A DNA stretch of 64,000 nt, taken from positions 471,981 through 535,980 of the forward strand of contig NZ_CDDF01000001.1 in the NCBI RefSeq assembly GCF_000819865.1. Reading direction: 5' to 3'. Numbering within the stretch: the stretch's first letter is position 1; each line of letters opens with the position of its first letter. Shown here in pieces: positions 36,530-47,361 of this stretch. Source of the DNA: Aeromonas eucrenophila. GTDB lineage: Bacteria > Pseudomonadota > Gammaproteobacteria > Enterobacterales > Aeromonadaceae. The notes under the pieces were generated by a model. The model saw only the letters and a program-made list of their open reading frames with translations. It made no database searches and had not been told where the DNA came from. The position numbers and the translations under genes were made by a program.

Positions 36530-38884
36530 TTACACGACAGAAACGCGTTCGAAGCCCTGCGGATTGTCCTGCAACGCCAGCGCCAACACCTCATCAATCC
36601 AGCGAACCGGATAAATTTCAAGATCTTGTTTGACGTTGGCCGGGATCTCTTCCAAGTCACGGGCGTTCTCAAACGGGATCAACACCCGCTTGATGCCACC
36701 ACGGTGCGCCGCCAGCAGCTTCTCTTTGAGGCCACCGATGGGCAGCACTTCGCCGCGTAGGGTGATCTCCCCGGTCATGGCCACATCGGCACGCACCGGG
36801 TTGCCGGTCAGGCTGGAGACCAGGGCGGTACACATGGCGATACCGGCGCTCGGACCATCCTTCGGGGTCGCCCCTTCCGGCACGTGCACGTGGATGTCGC
36901 GCTTCTCGTAGAAGTCGGCGTTGATGCGCAGCTTCTCGGCGCGGGCCCGCACCACCGTCATGGCTGCCTGGATGGACTCCTGCATCACATCACCGAGGGA
37001 CCCGGTGTAGGTGAGCTTGCCCTTGCCCGGCACGTTGGTGGTCTCGATGGTGAGCAGATCGCCCCCCACTTCGGTCCAGGCCAAGCCGCAGACCTGACCA
37101 ATCTGGTTCTGGTCGGTGGCCTTGCCGTAATCGAAACGCTGCACCCCGAGGAATTCCTTGAGGTTGTCCTGATTGACCTGAACGTGCTTGATGCTCTTGT
37201 CCAGCAGGATGCGTTTGACCGCCTTGCGACAGATCTTGGAGATCTCGCGCTCCAGGCTACGCACCCCCGCCTCGCGGGTGTAGTAGCGGATCACGCCGAT
37301 CAGCGCCGAGTCTTCGATGGTGATCTCGGACTCTTTCAGACCGTTGCGCTGGATCTGCTTCGCCACCAGGTGCTGCTTGGCGATGTTGAGCTTCTCGTCT
37401 TCGGTGTAACCGGACAAGCGGATCACTTCCATCCGATCCAGCAGCGGACCCGGGATGTTCATGGAGTTGGAAGTCGCCACGAACATCACGTCCGACAGGT
37501 CATAATCCACTTCCAGATAGTGATCGTTGAAGCTGTTGTTCTGCTCCGGATCCAGCACTTCCAGCAAGGCGGAGGCGGGATCGCCGCGCATGTCCGAGCT
37601 CATCTTGTCGATCTCGTCGAGCAGGAACAGCGGGTTCTTCACGCCGATCTTGGCCATCTTCTGGATGAGCTTGCCGGGCATGGAGCCGATGTAGGTGCGA
37701 CGGTGACCGCGGATCTCCGCCTCGTCACGCACGCCGCCGAGCGCCATGCGCACGTACTTGCGACCGGTCGCCTTGGCGATGGACTGACCGAGCGAGGTCT
37801 TGCCCACACCGGGAGGCCCAACCAGACAGAGGATGGGGCCCTTGAGCTTGTTCACCCGCGCCTGCACCGCCAGATACTCGAGGATGCGATCCTTGACCTT
37901 CTCCAGGCCATAGTGATCCGCGTCCAGCACCTCTTGGGCCTTGCCGAGATCTTTCTTGACCTTGGAGCGGGCCTTCCAGGGCACCTGCACCATCCAGTCG
38001 ACATAGCTGCGCACCACTGTGGCTTCCGCCGACATGGGGGACATCATCTTCAGCTTGGCAAGCTCGGCCAGCGCCTTCTCACGGGCATCTTCCGGCATCC
38101 CCGCCTCTTCAATCTTGCGATTGAGGGCTTCGAATTCGTCCGGACTGTCTTCCAGCTCACCCAGCTCTTTCTGGATGGCCTTCATCTGCTCGTTGAGGTA
38201 GTACTCGCGCTGGCTCTTCTCCATCTGTTTCTTGACCCGGGAGCGGATGCGTTTCTCGACCTGCAGCAGGTCAATCTCCGACTCCATCATGGCCATCAGA
38301 AACTCGATGCGCTCGGACACAGAGGCGATTTCCAGCACCTTCTGCTTGTCTTCGAGCTTGAGCGGCATGTGCGCGGCCATGGTATCGGCCAGGCGCGCAG
38401 CATCGTCGATCGCCGAGATCGAGGTCAGTACCTCGGGCGGGATCTTCTTGTTGAGCTTGATATAACCTTCAAACTGACCGATGGCGGAGCGCACCAGCAC
38501 ATCCTGATCCTTCTCCTCGATGGCGGCAGACGCTATGTACTGCGCCTCCCCGACGAAGAAGTCCTTGTCATCGATCATCCGCTCAAGACGGGCACGCTGG
38601 CCCCCTTCCACCAGCACCTTGACGGTGCCGTCCGGCAGCTTGAGCATCTGTAAAATATTGGCCACTGTCCCGACGGAGAAGATCTCCTCCACCGTTGGCT
38701 CGTCAGTCGACGCATCCTTCTGGGCCACCAGCAGGACTTTCTTGTCCTGCTCCATGGCCGCTTCCAGACAGCGAATGGATTTTTCCCGCCCCACGAAGAG
38801 TGGAATGACCATGTGGGGGTAAACCACCACGTCACGAAGAGGCAGGACGGGAATCTCGATGCGTTCTGAACGCTCTAGGTTCAT
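36530..38884 (-). CDS. lon: ATP-dependent protease Lon
   Basis: A 784-residue AAA+ serine protease, the same length as E. coli Lon. The N-terminal substrate domain (about 10-200) precedes the ATPase with GPPGVGKT (about 356-363) and the DEIDK Walker B. The protease domain carries Ser679 in DGPSAGIAM and Lys722 in [10 protein letters not shown], the Ser-Lys dyad. Lon degrades misfolded and regulatory proteins. A heat-shock promoter lies upstream. Confidence 0.98.
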   Translation of the reverse strand: MNLERSERIEIPVLPLRDVVVYPHMVIPLFVGREKSIRCLEAAMEQDKKVLLVAQKDASTDEPTVEEIFSVGTVANILQMLKLPDGTVKVLVEGGQRARLERMIDDKDFFVGEAQYIASAAIEEKDQDVLVRSAIGQFEGYIKLNKKIPPEVLTSISAIDDAARLADTMAAHMPLKLEDKQKVLEIASVSERIEFLMAMMESEIDLLQVEKRIRSRVKKQMEKSQREYYLNEQMKAIQKELGELEDSPDEFEALNRKIEEAGMPEDAREKALAELAKLKMMSPMSAEATVVRSYVDWMVQVPWKARSKVKKDLGKAQEVLDADHYGLEKVKDRILEYLAVQARVNKLKGPILCLVGPPGVGKTSLGQSIAKATGRKYVRMALGGVRDEAEIRGHRRTYIGSMPGKLIQKMAKIGVKNPLFLLDEIDKMSSDMRGDPASALLEVLDPEQNNSFNDHYLEVDYDLSDVMFVATSNSMNIPGPLLDRMEVIRLSGYTEDEKLNIAKQHLVAKQIQRNGLKESEITIEDSALIGVIRYYTREAGVRSLEREISKICRKAVKRILLDKSIKHVQVNQDNLKEFLGVQRFDYGKATDQNQIGQVCGLAWTEVGGDLLTIETTNVPGKGKLTYTGSLGDVMQESIQAAMTVVRARAEKLRINADFYEKRDIHVHVPEGATPKDGPSAGIAMCTALVSSLTGNPVRADVAMTGEITLRGEVLPIGGLKEKLLAAHRGGIKRVLIPFENARDLEEIPANVKQDLEIYPVRWIDEVLALALQDNPQGFERVSVV

Positions 38885-38932
38885 ATATGTCCTCTCGGCT
38901 TGTTATACCGTTGGCAAAGCACGTGGCTGAGT

Positions 38933-38962
38933 ATATGGGGGCGCGAAGATGAGATTCAATCG
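38933..38962 (-). promoter_or_regulatory. Sigma-32 (heat-shock) promoter of lon
   Basis: On the minus strand TTGAAT (38954-38959, preceded by GA) and CCCCATAT (38933-38940) are separated by about 14 bases. This matches the RpoH consensus CTTGAAA ... CCCCATNT, at 50-75 bases before the lon ATG. lon is a known RpoH target in gammaproteobacteria. Confidence 0.75.
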
Positions 38963-38982
38963 CCTTGGCCGTAAAAAGCATG

Positions 38983-39003
38983 AAAGGGGCAAAAAGCCCC
39001 TTT
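38983..39003 (-). terminator. Intrinsic terminator of clpX
   Basis: AAAGGGGC and GCCCCTTT form a perfect stem with a five-base loop between the clpX stop and the lon promoter. Confidence 0.75.
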
Positions 39004-39024
39004 ATGTGATTAAAGATCAGCCAG

Positions 39025-40299
39025 TTACTCTGAGGCGGCGGCCTGAGTCTCGGGATTGTCGTAGATCATCAGCGGGGCGGAATCCCCCTTGATCACCGTC
39101 TCGTCGATCACCACCTTGCTGACCCCTTCCAGGGAGGGCAAGTCGTACATGGTGTCGAGCAACACGGCTTCGACGATGGATCTCAGACCCCGGGCACCGG
39201 TTTTACGCTCCATCGCCTTGCGCGCAATGGCGTTCAGGGCGTCGTCGCGGAACTCCAGCTCCACCTCTTCCAGCGCGAACAGGGCAGCGTACTGCTTGGT
39301 CAGCGCGTTCTTCGGCTCTTTCAGGATCTGGATGAGGGCAGCCTCATCGAGCTCGGTGAGCGTCGCCACCACCGGCAGACGACCGATAAACTCGGGGATC
39401 AGACCGTATTTGATCAGATCTTCCGGCTCCACCTTGGCAAAGTTCTCGCTCAGGGTCGCCTTGGCATTCTTGGATTTGACGTCGGCGCCAAACCCAATAC
39501 CAGTGCCCTTGACGGAACGTTGTTCGATCACCTTGTCCAGGCCGGCGAAGGCGCCACCACAGATAAAGAGGATCTTGGAGGTATCAACCTGCAAGAACTC
39601 CTGCTGCGGGTGCTTGCGGCCACCTTGCGGCGGCACGGAGGCGACAGTGCCTTCGATCAGCTTGAGCAGCGCCTGCTGCACCCCTTCCCCGGACACGTCG
39701 CGGGTGATGGAGGGGTTGTCCGACTTGCGGGAGATCTTGTCGATCTCGTCGATGTAGACGATACCGCGCTGGGCCTTCTCCACGTCGTAGTCGCACTTTT
39801 GCAGCAGCTTCTGGATGATGTTCTCCACGTCCTCGCCCACATAACCGGCTTCGGTCAGGGTGGTGGCATCGGCCATGGTGAAGGGCACATCCAGCAGACG
39901 AGCCAGCGTCTCGGCAAGCAGGGTCTTGCCGCTGCCGGTTGGACCGATCAGCAGGATGTTGGACTTGCCAAGCTCCACACCACCGGCTTCGCTGCCACTG
40001 CGCAGACGCTTGTAGTGGTTGTAGACGGCAACCGCCAAGACCTTCTTGGCGTACTCCTGCCCGATCACATAGTCATCCAGGTGAGCGCGGATCTCATGAG
40101 GGGTCGGCAGCTCGCTACCATCACGCTTGGGGGAGATCTCACGGATCTCCTCGCGGATGATGTCGTTGCACAGCTCGACGCACTCATCACATACGTAGAC
40201 GGAAGGGCCCGCGATCAGCTTGCGCACTTCATGCTGGCTTTTGCCGCAGAAAGAGCAATAAAGCAGCTTGTCGCCCTCACCCTTGCGTTTCTCTGTCAT
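39025..40299 (-). CDS. clpX: ATP-dependent Clp protease ATP-binding subunit ClpX
   Basis: A 424-residue AAA+ unfoldase. The zinc-binding domain has Cys15, Cys18, Cys37 and Cys40; Walker A is GPTGSGKT (119-126), Walker [10 protein letters not shown], and the ClpP-contacting loop is in the [10 protein letters not shown] region. ClpX feeds unfolded proteins into the ClpP chamber. It follows clpP by 70 bases without an obvious terminator, so both are probably co-transcribed. Confidence 0.98.
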   Translation of the reverse strand: MTEKRKGEGDKLLYCSFCGKSQHEVRKLIAGPSVYVCDECVELCNDIIREEIREISPKRDGSELPTPHEIRAHLDDYVIGQEYAKKVLAVAVYNHYKRLRSGSEAGGVELGKSNILLIGPTGSGKTLLAETLARLLDVPFTMADATTLTEAGYVGEDVENIIQKLLQKCDYDVEKAQRGIVYIDEIDKISRKSDNPSITRDVSGEGVQQALLKLIEGTVASVPPQGGRKHPQQEFLQVDTSKILFICGGAFAGLDKVIEQRSVKGTGIGFGADVKSKNAKATLSENFAKVEPEDLIKYGLIPEFIGRLPVVATLTELDEAALIQILKEPKNALTKQYAALFALEEVELEFRDDALNAIARKAMERKTGARGLRSIVEAVLLDTMYDLPSLEGVSKVVIDETVIKGDSAPLMIYDNPETQAAASE

Positions 40300-40369
40300 T
40301 CAGCAACCTCGTTTTATCAATAGAGGATGGATCGTTCTGTTGAGTTTACAACAGTCCGGAATACCCTGC

Positions 40370-40993
40370 TCAGCCACGCTGGCTCAGGATGCCATCGACC
40401 AGACCATAGGCCACGGCCTGCTCGGCCGACATGAAGTTGTCACGGTCGGTGTCACGTTCGATGGTGGCCATGTCCTGCCCGGTATGGAAGGCCAGACGGT
40501 CGTTCAGGGTATTCTTGATCTTCAGGATCTCCTGGGCATGGATCTGGATGTCAGATGCCTGGCCCTGGAAACCGCCAAGGGGTTGGTGGATCATCACACG
40601 GGCATTGGGCAGGCAGAAACGCTTGCCCTTGGCGCCACCGGCCAGCAAGAAGGCGCCCATGGAGCAGGCTTGCCCCATGCAGACGGTGCTGACGTCCGGC
40701 TTGATGAACTGCATGGTGTCATAAATGGACATACCCGCAGTGACGGCACCACCCGGTGAATTGATGTAGATGCTGATGTCCTGATCCGGGTTCTCGGATT
40801 CGAGGAACAACAGCTGAGCCACCACCAGATTCGCCATGTGATCTTCAACCTGACCGGTCAGGAAGATCACCCGCTCTTTGAGCAGACGGGAATAGATGTC
40901 GTAGGAACGCTCACCCTTAGCCGTTTGCTCGACCACCATAGGGATGAGCGCATTGCGTGGGGATTCAGTCACATCGTTATAGTTCTTGTACAT
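40370..40993 (-). CDS. clpP: ATP-dependent Clp protease proteolytic subunit
   Basis: A 207-residue serine peptidase that forms the double heptamer chamber. The catalytic Ser111 is in [11 protein letters not shown], His136 in MIHQPLGG and the Asp in [10 protein letters not shown]. The N-terminal [15 protein letters not shown] matches the mature start after propeptide removal in relatives. It sits between tig and clpX as in other gammaproteobacteria. Confidence 0.98.
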   Translation of the reverse strand: MYKNYNDVTESPRNALIPMVVEQTAKGERSYDIYSRLLKERVIFLTGQVEDHMANLVVAQLLFLESENPDQDISIYINSPGGAVTAGMSIYDTMQFIKPDVSTVCMGQACSMGAFLLAGGAKGKRFCLPNARVMIHQPLGGFQGQASDIQIHAQEILKIKNTLNDRLAFHTGQDMATIERDTDRDNFMSAEQAVAYGLVDGILSQRG

Positions 40994-41015
40994 AAGGCAT
41001 TGTCCCTAAAATAAA

Positions 41016-41044
41016 ATGGCCCGAGTGGAGATCACACGAGCCAT
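41016..41044 (-). terminator. Terminator or attenuator between tig and clpP
   Basis: On the minus strand a long imperfect stem (ATGGCTCG...CGGGCCAT) is followed by TTTTATTTTA, beyond the tig stop and 20 bases before clpP. Confidence 0.6.
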
Positions 41045-41073
41045 TATACTTAACAGTTTTGACCTTAAGTCAA
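41043..41073 (-). promoter_or_regulatory. Possible clpP promoter
   Basis: On the minus strand TTGACT (41068-41073) and a perfect TATAAT (41043-41048) lie 19 bases apart, wider than ideal. The start would fall inside the tig/clpP hairpin. Confidence 0.4.
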
Positions 41074-41079
41074 ATGTTC

Positions 41080-42390
41080 TTAGGCAGCGGCACCGGACTT
41101 GTTGATCACTTCGTCAAAGGCCACTTCTTTCTCGGTCACTTGAGCCTTGGACAGGATCAGGTCGATGGCTTGATCTTCCACCGCCAGATTGCGCACGCCG
41201 TTCAGCATTTGCTCGTTCTGTTGGTAGTACTCGATCACTTCCTTCGGATCTTCGTAGGCGGTGGCCATGGACTCGATGATGCTGGTCACGCGGGCATCGT
41301 CAGCCTTGATCTCGTTGGTGCGGATGACGTCACCCAGCAGCAGACCGACGCGCACACGGCGCTCGGCTTGCGCCTGGAACAGCTCGGCCGGCAGCTCGGG
41401 AGCGTTGCCGCCCTGGAAGCCACCGAAGCGCTGCAGCGCTTGCTGACGCAGGGTGTCGATTTCCTGGGCAACGGCAGCCTTCGGCAGATCGATCTGGTTG
41501 GCTTCAACCAGGCCGTTCAGCACTTGCTCTTTCACGCTGTTTTTCAGGGCTTGAGCCAGTTCGCGCTCCATGTTCTTGCGCACTTCGGCCTTCAGCTCGT
41601 CCACGTTGCCGCTTTCGATGCCGAAACGCTTGACGAACTCTTCGGTCAGCTCAGGCAGAACCTGCTCTTCAACCTTGATCAGCTTGGAGGCAAACTTGGC
41701 CGCCTTGCCTTTCAGGTTTTCGGCGTGGTAGTCAGCCGGGAAAGTCACCTCGATGGTGAACTCGTCGCCTGCTTTCTTGCCCAGGATGGCATCTTCGAAG
41801 CCCGGGATCATGCGGCCAGCGCCCAGCTCCAGGGAGAAGCCTTCGGCCTTGCCGCCGTCGAACTCTTCACCGTCGATGGAACCAACGAAGTCCAGGGTGA
41901 CACGCATGCCATTGGCGGCAGCGGCGTCAACATCGGTCCAGGTGGCGTGTTGCTTGCGCAGGGTGTTGATCATGTTGGCCAGATCTTCATCCTTGACGGT
42001 CGCAACCGGCTTCTCGACCTTGATGGTCTCGAGGCCTGCAACTTCAAACTCCGGGTACACTTCGAAAGTGGCGGTGAATTCGAAATCCTGGCCTTCCTTG
42101 ATCTCTTTCGGATCCATGGTCGGCGCACCGGCCGGGCTCAGTTTGTTTTCGATGATGGCTTTGATGAAGTTGTTCTGCATCATTTCATCGGCAACGCGGG
42201 CATGAGCCATGGCGCCGAACATCTTCTTGATGATGGCAACCGGAGCCTTGCCAGGACGGAAACCGTCGATACGACGAGTCTTGGCCAGGCCATTCAATTC
42301 TTTACGCACGGCGGCGTCAACGGTAGCAGCCGGTACTGTGATGGTAAGACGGCGTTCCAGACCTTGGGTTGTCTCTACAGAAACTTGCAT
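41080..42390 (-). CDS. tig: Trigger factor
   Basis: A 436-residue ribosome-associated chaperone and peptidyl-prolyl isomerase. The ribosome-binding signature GFRPGKAP (about 43-50) is present in [18 protein letters not shown]; the FKBP-type domain (about 150-245, [18 protein letters not shown]) and the helical C-terminal arms follow. It receives nascent chains at the tunnel exit. It is the first gene of the tig-clpP-clpX-lon-hupB-ppiD block. Confidence 0.98.
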   Translation of the reverse strand: MQVSVETTQGLERRLTITVPAATVDAAVRKELNGLAKTRRIDGFRPGKAPVAIIKKMFGAMAHARVADEMMQNNFIKAIIENKLSPAGAPTMDPKEIKEGQDFEFTATFEVYPEFEVAGLETIKVEKPVATVKDEDLANMINTLRKQHATWTDVDAAAANGMRVTLDFVGSIDGEEFDGGKAEGFSLELGAGRMIPGFEDAILGKKAGDEFTIEVTFPADYHAENLKGKAAKFASKLIKVEEQVLPELTEEFVKRFGIESGNVDELKAEVRKNMERELAQALKNSVKEQVLNGLVEANQIDLPKAAVAQEIDTLRQQALQRFGGFQGGNAPELPAELFQAQAERRVRVGLLLGDVIRTNEIKADDARVTSIIESMATAYEDPKEVIEYYQQNEQMLNGVRNLAVEDQAIDLILSKAQVTEKEVAFDEVINKSGAAA

Positions 42391-42819
42391 TCTTTTACCT
42401 CGTTCAACTCAGCACTGCGTGCTGACCCTTTATTGCCCCTGGGTAAATCCCCGGAGTCTTCCTGTTTATAAAGACAACGACTGTCTTTGTGATGAGAAAA
42501 TATGACGCGACATTATAGCGGCGCACATTGGTCGCGTCGAGCCGCACATCCCCCATCCGGGGCACAGACAGCACAATTTGCGCAAGACTGCCCTCTATAT
42601 GGGGAAAGCGGGCGCCGAGTTCAAGTAACGGATTAGCAATATTTTGCACTTGCTCACTCTTTTGTGGCCAAGTCCCGGTTTTTTTCATCCACATCACCGC
42701 CAAACCGCCCTCCGTCGGGAGGCTGCGACCCAAATTGTCCGCCTTCTCGCATCAGCCATTGCGTCCCCGAGTACGGATCGCTATGGTGACAACCATCTTA
42801 TGAGTCTGGAGTGACCCAA
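42391..42819. other. Non-coding region between tig and yccF
   Basis: About 430 bases hold the divergent promoters of tig and yccF. No bolA-like gene (its neighbour in enterics) is present. An open frame of 109 codons on the minus strand (42404-42733) has no family features and is not called. Confidence 0.5.
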
Positions 42820-43254
42820 ATGTCCTTTTTTCGCTTCTTGTTTAACCTGATCTGGTTTGTGCTGGGGGGCGTCTTCATGGGGCTGGCCTGGTGGCTGGCC
42901 GGGCTGCTCTGTTTCGTGTCCCTCATCGGGATCCCCTGGGGACGCGCCTGCTTCGTCATCGGCACCTTCACCTTCTTCCCGTTCGGCAAGCAGGCGGTGA
43001 GCCGCAAGTCCATGACGGGCCAGAGCGACATCGGCACCGGCACCCTGGGGCTGATCGGCAACATTCTCTGGTTCCTGGTGATCGGGGTATGGCTCGCCAT
43101 CGGCCACATCGCCTCGGCGCTTGCCTGCTTCGTCACTATCATCGGCATCCCGTTCGGCATCCAGCACCTCAAGCTGGCCCTGATCGCGCTCGCCCCCATC
43201 GGCCAGATGATAGTGACCAACCACGAGGCCGAATCCGGTCGCTATATCCGCTGA
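42820..43254 (+). CDS. yccF: YccF-domain inner-membrane protein
   Basis: A 144-residue membrane protein made of two repeated YccF halves, each with an [10 protein letters not shown] or [17 protein letters not shown] helix followed by [11 protein letters not shown] or [12 protein letters not shown]. The family is widespread and of unknown function. The ATG at 42820 has GGAG nine bases before it; the in-frame GTG at 42811 has none. A terminator follows. Confidence 0.88.
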   Translation: MSFFRFLFNLIWFVLGGVFMGLAWWLAGLLCFVSLIGIPWGRACFVIGTFTFFPFGKQAVSRKSMTGQSDIGTGTLGLIGNILWFLVIGVWLAIGHIASALACFVTIIGIPFGIQHLKLALIALAPIGQMIVTNHEAESGRYIR

Positions 43255-43289
43255 GACAGGATCACCACGCAGGCGATGCCTGCGGCGTA

Positions 43290-43321
43290 AAAAAAGGGCA
43301 GACTAGGGTCTGCCCTTTTTC
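43290..43321 (+). terminator. Intrinsic terminator of yccF
   Basis: AAAGGGCAGAC and GGTCTGCCC form a long stem with a TTTTT tail. Confidence 0.88.
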
Positions 43322-43343
43322 ATTGTCATTGTTCGAGGTCCTC

Positions 43344-43934
43344 ATGCTCCCCAGCCACTTCTTCGCCAATCTCGCCCGCATGCGGCTCATCTACCGCTGG
43401 CCCCTGATGCGCAACATCCAGCCCGAGAACATCGCCGAGCACAGCCTGCAGGTCGCCATGGTGGCCCACGCCCTCGGGGTCATCAGCAACCGGTTGTTTG
43501 AGGGGAAGGTCGATGCCAACCTCGCCGCCGTGATGGCGCTCTACCACGACAGCAGCGAGGTGCTGACCGGCGACCTGCCCACCCCGGTCAAGTATTTCAA
43601 CCCCGAGATAGCCCGTGAATACAAGAAGATAGAGCTCGCGGCCGAGCAGCGCCTGTTGGGGATGCTGCCCCCCGAGCTCATCGAGGACTTTCGTCCCCTG
43701 CTGGATTCGGCGGCCCAGGACAGCGAGCTCACCCGGCTGGTGAAGGATGCCGATACCCTCTGCGCCTATACAAAATGCCTGGAAGAGATCAACGCCGGCA
43801 ACCGGGAGTTTGAACCTGCCAGGAAGCGCCTCGAGCAGATGCTGGACGCACGGATGAACCCCGCCATGCGCTACTTTATCGATGTGTTCGTGGCGAGTTT
43901 CTCACTGCCTCTCGATGAATTGAATGCACATTGA
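43344..43934 (+). CDS. yfbR: 5'-Deoxynucleotidase YfbR
   Basis: A 196-residue HD-domain phosphohydrolase that dephosphorylates deoxyribonucleoside 5'-monophosphates. The metal ligands are in the order [18 protein letters not shown] (His), [19 protein letters not shown] (His-Asp and downstream Glu/Asp) and [17 protein letters not shown] (Asp), as in E. coli YfbR. It would feed thymidylate and deoxynucleoside salvage. The ATG at 43344 follows GAGGTCCTC. Confidence 0.93.
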   Translation: MLPSHFFANLARMRLIYRWPLMRNIQPENIAEHSLQVAMVAHALGVISNRLFEGKVDANLAAVMALYHDSSEVLTGDLPTPVKYFNPEIAREYKKIELAAEQRLLGMLPPELIEDFRPLLDSAAQDSELTRLVKDADTLCAYTKCLEEINAGNREFEPARKRLEQMLDARMNPAMRYFIDVFVASFSLPLDELNAH

Positions 43935-44016
43935 CACTGCCTTTAAGCATTCCTGCATTGAATCGAGCTAGCAGGTAGCCTCCGCACCAAGCAAACCTCT
44001 GTTTTACATCCAAAAC

Positions 44017-44038
44017 AAAGGGCCCCGACGGGCCCTTT
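44017..44038. terminator. Bidirectional intrinsic terminator
   Basis: AAAGGGCCC and GGGCCCTTT form a perfect stem with a four-base loop between the converging yfbR and lolE genes. Confidence 0.88.
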
Positions 44039-44069
44039 TGGTGATCTCATCAGTTGCAATGGCACCGCA

Positions 44070-45311
44070 TCAGTGCCCCAACTCCCGGGACGGCACCAGG
44101 CCGCTCGCCCGCCAGGCGGGGTAGAGGGTCGCCACCAGGCTCATCAGGATGGCGGCGCTGGTCACTATCACCAGATCCTGCATGTGCAATTCGGTCGGCA
44201 GGAAGTCGATGAAGTAGATGTCCGGATTGAGGAAACGATGGCCGATCACCCCTTCGATGAAGCTCAAGATCTGGGTCAGCTTGCTCGACAGCAGGCCGCC
44301 GAGCAGGGCCCCCAGCAAGGCACCGAGCACCCCGTTCACCATGCCCTGAATGACGAAGGTGAGCCGGATCTGGCCGGGGCTCGCCCCCATGGTCTTCAAG
44401 ATGGCGATTTCGCTGCGCTTCTCGTTCACCGCCATCACCAGGGTGGAGACGATGTTGAAGCAGGCCACCGCCACCACCATCAGCATCACCACGTACATGA
44501 CGGTACGCACCATCTGGATGTCTTGGTAGAGGTAGCCCTGACGGCTCATCCAGCTGCTGATGTAGACGTAGTGCGGGAACTTGCTCGCCGCCGCCACCGT
44601 GATGGACTGTGCCTTGAGCACGTCATTGACCTTGAGGCTGAAGCCCTCCACTGCGCTGCCCATGCCGGTGATGGCCTGAGCATCGGCCAGGTGCATAAAG
44701 CCCAATAGCCCATCCAACTGGCCGCCGATTTCCAACAGCCCCACCACCTTGAGCGCCTCCCGCTTGGGGTTCTTGATGCCGGCGGCATCCCCCCCTTGCG
44801 GCAGCAGCAAGGCGACGGTGTCACCAATAGCGACGCCCAGCTTATCGGCGATGGTCTTGCCGAGGATCACTCCCCGCTCGCCCGGCTGCAGCTCCCGCAG
44901 ACCGCGGCCGGTCATGTATTTGCCCGCATCCGACAGGTTGGCTTCCAGCTCCGGCAGCACGGCGCGCAGCTGTACACCCTTCAAGGCGGAACCGTGTTCG
45001 AGCAGGCCGTCGAGGCGGATCACGGGGGCGGCAGCCTCGATGCCGGGCTGGGCCAGCAGGTAGTCCCGCAACCTCGGCCAGTCCGGCAGTGGTGCCTCCA
45101 TGCCCACGAGCTCGCCGTGGGGCACCACGGAGAGCACCCGATTTTTAAGCTCCCGCTCGAAGCCGTTCATGGCGGAGAGGCCGAGGATCAGCGCCATCAC
45201 CCCGAGGGCGATACCGATGAGGGAGGAGGCTGAAATAAAGGCGATGAAGCCGTTGCGACGGCGGGAGCGGCTGTAACGCAGGCCCAGGAAGAGGGGCAGC
45301 GGTTTGAACAT
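44070..45311 (-). CDS. lolE: Lipoprotein-releasing system permease LolE
   Basis: A 413-residue permease with four helices, one N-terminal (about 25-48) and three C-terminal, around a large periplasmic domain, the FtsX/MacB architecture of LolCDE. KRSEIAILKTMGASPGQI is the cytoplasmic coupling-helix region. It forms LolCDE with LolC and LolD and extracts outer-membrane lipoproteins for LolA. ATG at 45311 overlaps the lolD stop (TGATG). Confidence 0.94.
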   Translation of the reverse strand: MFKPLPLFLGLRYSRSRRRNGFIAFISASSLIGIALGVMALILGLSAMNGFERELKNRVLSVVPHGELVGMEAPLPDWPRLRDYLLAQPGIEAAAPVIRLDGLLEHGSALKGVQLRAVLPELEANLSDAGKYMTGRGLRELQPGERGVILGKTIADKLGVAIGDTVALLLPQGGDAAGIKNPKREALKVVGLLEIGGQLDGLLGFMHLADAQAITGMGSAVEGFSLKVNDVLKAQSITVAAASKFPHYVYISSWMSRQGYLYQDIQMVRTVMYVVMLMVVAVACFNIVSTLVMAVNEKRSEIAILKTMGASPGQIRLTFVIQGMVNGVLGALLGALLGGLLSSKLTQILSFIEGVIGHRFLNPDIYFIDFLPTELHMQDLVIVTSAAILMSLVATLYPAWRASGLVPSRELGH

Positions 45312-45994
45312 CAGGCGACCTCCGCCATGATGCCGCTCACCAGGGTCACCCGCCGGTGCAGCTTGGCGGCGAGACTCAGGTCGTGGGTGACCACCACGAA
45401 GGCGGTACCCAGCTCCCGGTTCAGCTCGCACAGGAGCTCGTAGACGGCGGTGGCGCTGGCGTGATCCAGGTTGCCGGTGGGTTCATCCGCCAGCACCAGG
45501 CTCGGCTCGTTGACCAGGGCGCGGGCGATGGCCACCCGCTGGCGTTCACCACCGGAGAGCTCGGACGGCCTGTGATTCAGACGATGGGAGAGCCCCACCC
45601 GCCCCAGCATCCGGGTCGCCTTCTCGCTGGCACTGGCCACCGATTCTCCGGCGATCAGCAGCGGCATGGCGGTGTTCTCCAGCGCGGTGAACTCGGCGAG
45701 CAGGTGGTGGAACTGATACACAAACCCCAGCTCCTGGTTGCGGAATCTGGCCTGGGTACGGCTGTCCCAGTGATGGATGTCCTGACCCTTGAACAGCACG
45801 GCGCCGCTGGAGGGGTTGTCGAGCGCACCCATCAGGTGCAGCAATGTGGTCTTGCCCGAGCCCGAGCTGCCCACCACCGCCAGCATCTCGCCGGGGGCCA
45901 CGGACAGGTCTATCCCCTTGAGCACTTGCGTCTCGAGATTGCCCTCTTGGTAGACATGATTCAGGGCCTCGCAGCGCAGCAAAGGTACATTCAT
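45311..45994 (-). CDS. lolD: Lipoprotein-releasing system ATPase LolD
   Basis: A 227-residue ABC ATPase. Walker A GSSGSGKT (42-49), signature [16 protein letters not shown], Walker [13 protein letters not shown] and the LolD-typical [18 protein letters not shown] are all present. ATG at 45994 aligns with E. coli LolD and has GGAG upstream; an in-frame ATG at 46057 overlapping the lolC stop is an alternative that adds 21 Ser-rich residues. Confidence 0.93.
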   Translation of the reverse strand: MNVPLLRCEALNHVYQEGNLETQVLKGIDLSVAPGEMLAVVGSSGSGKTTLLHLMGALDNPSSGAVLFKGQDIHHWDSRTQARFRNQELGFVYQFHHLLAEFTALENTAMPLLIAGESVASASEKATRMLGRVGLSHRLNHRPSELSGGERQRVAIARALVNEPSLVLADEPTGNLDHASATAVYELLCELNRELGTAFVVVTHDLSLAAKLHRRVTLVSGIMAEVA

Positions 45995-46049
45995 AGAGGG
46001 GGCTCCACTTCGGGGGGATGTTACGACAGAAGATGAATTGTTCAGGGCG

Positions 46050-47285
46050 CTATTCATAACGTAATGCCTCGGCCGGTTTCACCCGGGCCGCACGGGCCGC
46101 CGGATAGAGGGTGGCACTGAAGCTGAGCAGCACGGCGCCAAGCAAGATGGTGATGACCTGGGCGGGCTCGACGATGACCGGCAGGCCCGAGCCGCCGGCG
46201 GCCATATAGAGGTTGAGGCCCACCGCATCGAGCAGGGGGTTGAGCCCAAGGGAGAGCGCCAGCCCCGCCAGGCCGCCAAACAGCGCGCCGATGACGCCGC
46301 TTGAGGCGCCGAGCACCATGAAGATCTTGACGATACCGGACTCGCTCATGCCCATGGTACGCAGGATGGCGACCTCCCCTTCCTTGTCGGTGACCACCAT
46401 CACCAGGGCGGAGAGGATGTTGAAGGTGGCGACCGCGATGATCAGCACCAGCATCAACCCCATCATGCGTTTCTCCATGGCCACCGCCTGGAACAGCTCA
46501 CCGCGCTCGCGGCGCCAGTCCTGCCACTCCAGCCCGTCCGGCAACGGCGTCTTGATCACCTGATCGGCGGCGAAGGGATCGTCCAGCCAGAGGCGAATGC
46601 CGCCGACAGTACCCTCGGGCAGGCGCAGCATGCGCTGGGCGTCGCCGAGCGCAATCAGCGCCACCTGACTGTCCACGTCGGCGCCGACCCCGAAGATGCC
46701 GGAGACGGTGAACAGACGCTGGGCCGGTACCCGGCCAAAGGGGGTGAAGCGGGTGCCTTCGGTCAGGATGAGACGTACCTCGTCACCGATCGACACCTTG
46801 AGACGGTTGGCGACCCCCTGCCCCAGCACGATGTGGTATTCACCGCGCTGCAGGCTGTCGAGGCGCCCCCCCAGCATCTGGGCATGGAGGATGTCATCCT
46901 TGGGCCAGTGCGCCGGATCGATGCCCTGCACGCTGACGCCGGTGAGCTGCCCCGGGCTCTGCAACATGCCTTCGCTGTCGAGCATGGGGGCATGGGCGAC
47001 CACGTGGGGCAACTTGGCCAAGTCGGGCAGGCCCGCGGGCACCGCATCGATGCGCCCCGCCGGATTGGTCACCACCACATGGGGGATCACCCCGAGGATG
47101 CGGCCCTTGAGCTGCCCCTCGAAGCCGTTCATCACCGAGATGACCACCATCAGGGCGGCGACCCCGATGGCGATACCGAAGGTGGAAAACAGGGAGATGA
47201 AGGAGACGAAGCGGTTACTGCGTCGTGAGCCTGCATAACGCAGACCGATGGCCAGCGATAGTGGCTGAAAAAGTCCAGTCTTCAA
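46050..47285 (-). CDS. lolC: Lipoprotein-releasing system permease LolC
   Basis: A 411-residue permease, same fold as Lol[20 protein letters not shown] begins the protein, GKYN-like [15 protein letters not shown] and the C-terminal [18 protein letters not shown] are typical of LolC, including the last three residues. [18 protein letters not shown] is the coupling region. The start is TTG at 47285, since no ATG or GTG gives a complete first helix. It leads the leftward lolCDE operon. Confidence 0.92.
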   Translation of the reverse strand: MKTGLFQPLSLAIGLRYAGSRRSNRFVSFISLFSTFGIAIGVAALMVVISVMNGFEGQLKGRILGVIPHVVVTNPAGRIDAVPAGLPDLAKLPHVVAHAPMLDSEGMLQSPGQLTGVSVQGIDPAHWPKDDILHAQMLGGRLDSLQRGEYHIVLGQGVANRLKVSIGDEVRLILTEGTRFTPFGRVPAQRLFTVSGIFGVGADVDSQVALIALGDAQRMLRLPEGTVGGIRLWLDDPFAADQVIKTPLPDGLEWQDWRRERGELFQAVAMEKRMMGLMLVLIIAVATFNILSALVMVVTDKEGEVAILRTMGMSESGIVKIFMVLGASSGVIGALFGGLAGLALSLGLNPLLDAVGLNLYMAAGGSGLPVIVEPAQVITILLGAVLLSFSATLYPAARAARVKPAEALRYE

Positions 47286-47361
47286 GGATATCTACGTTGC
47301 CAACAAAATAAGATGCCGGATAATAAAGCTAAATCGTCTATGACAACAAGGGATAGCCTCC

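Noticed and set aside
42404-42733. A 109-codon frame upstream of tig
   Set aside because: No ribosome site, no recognisable family, and it overlaps the region needed for the tig promoter.
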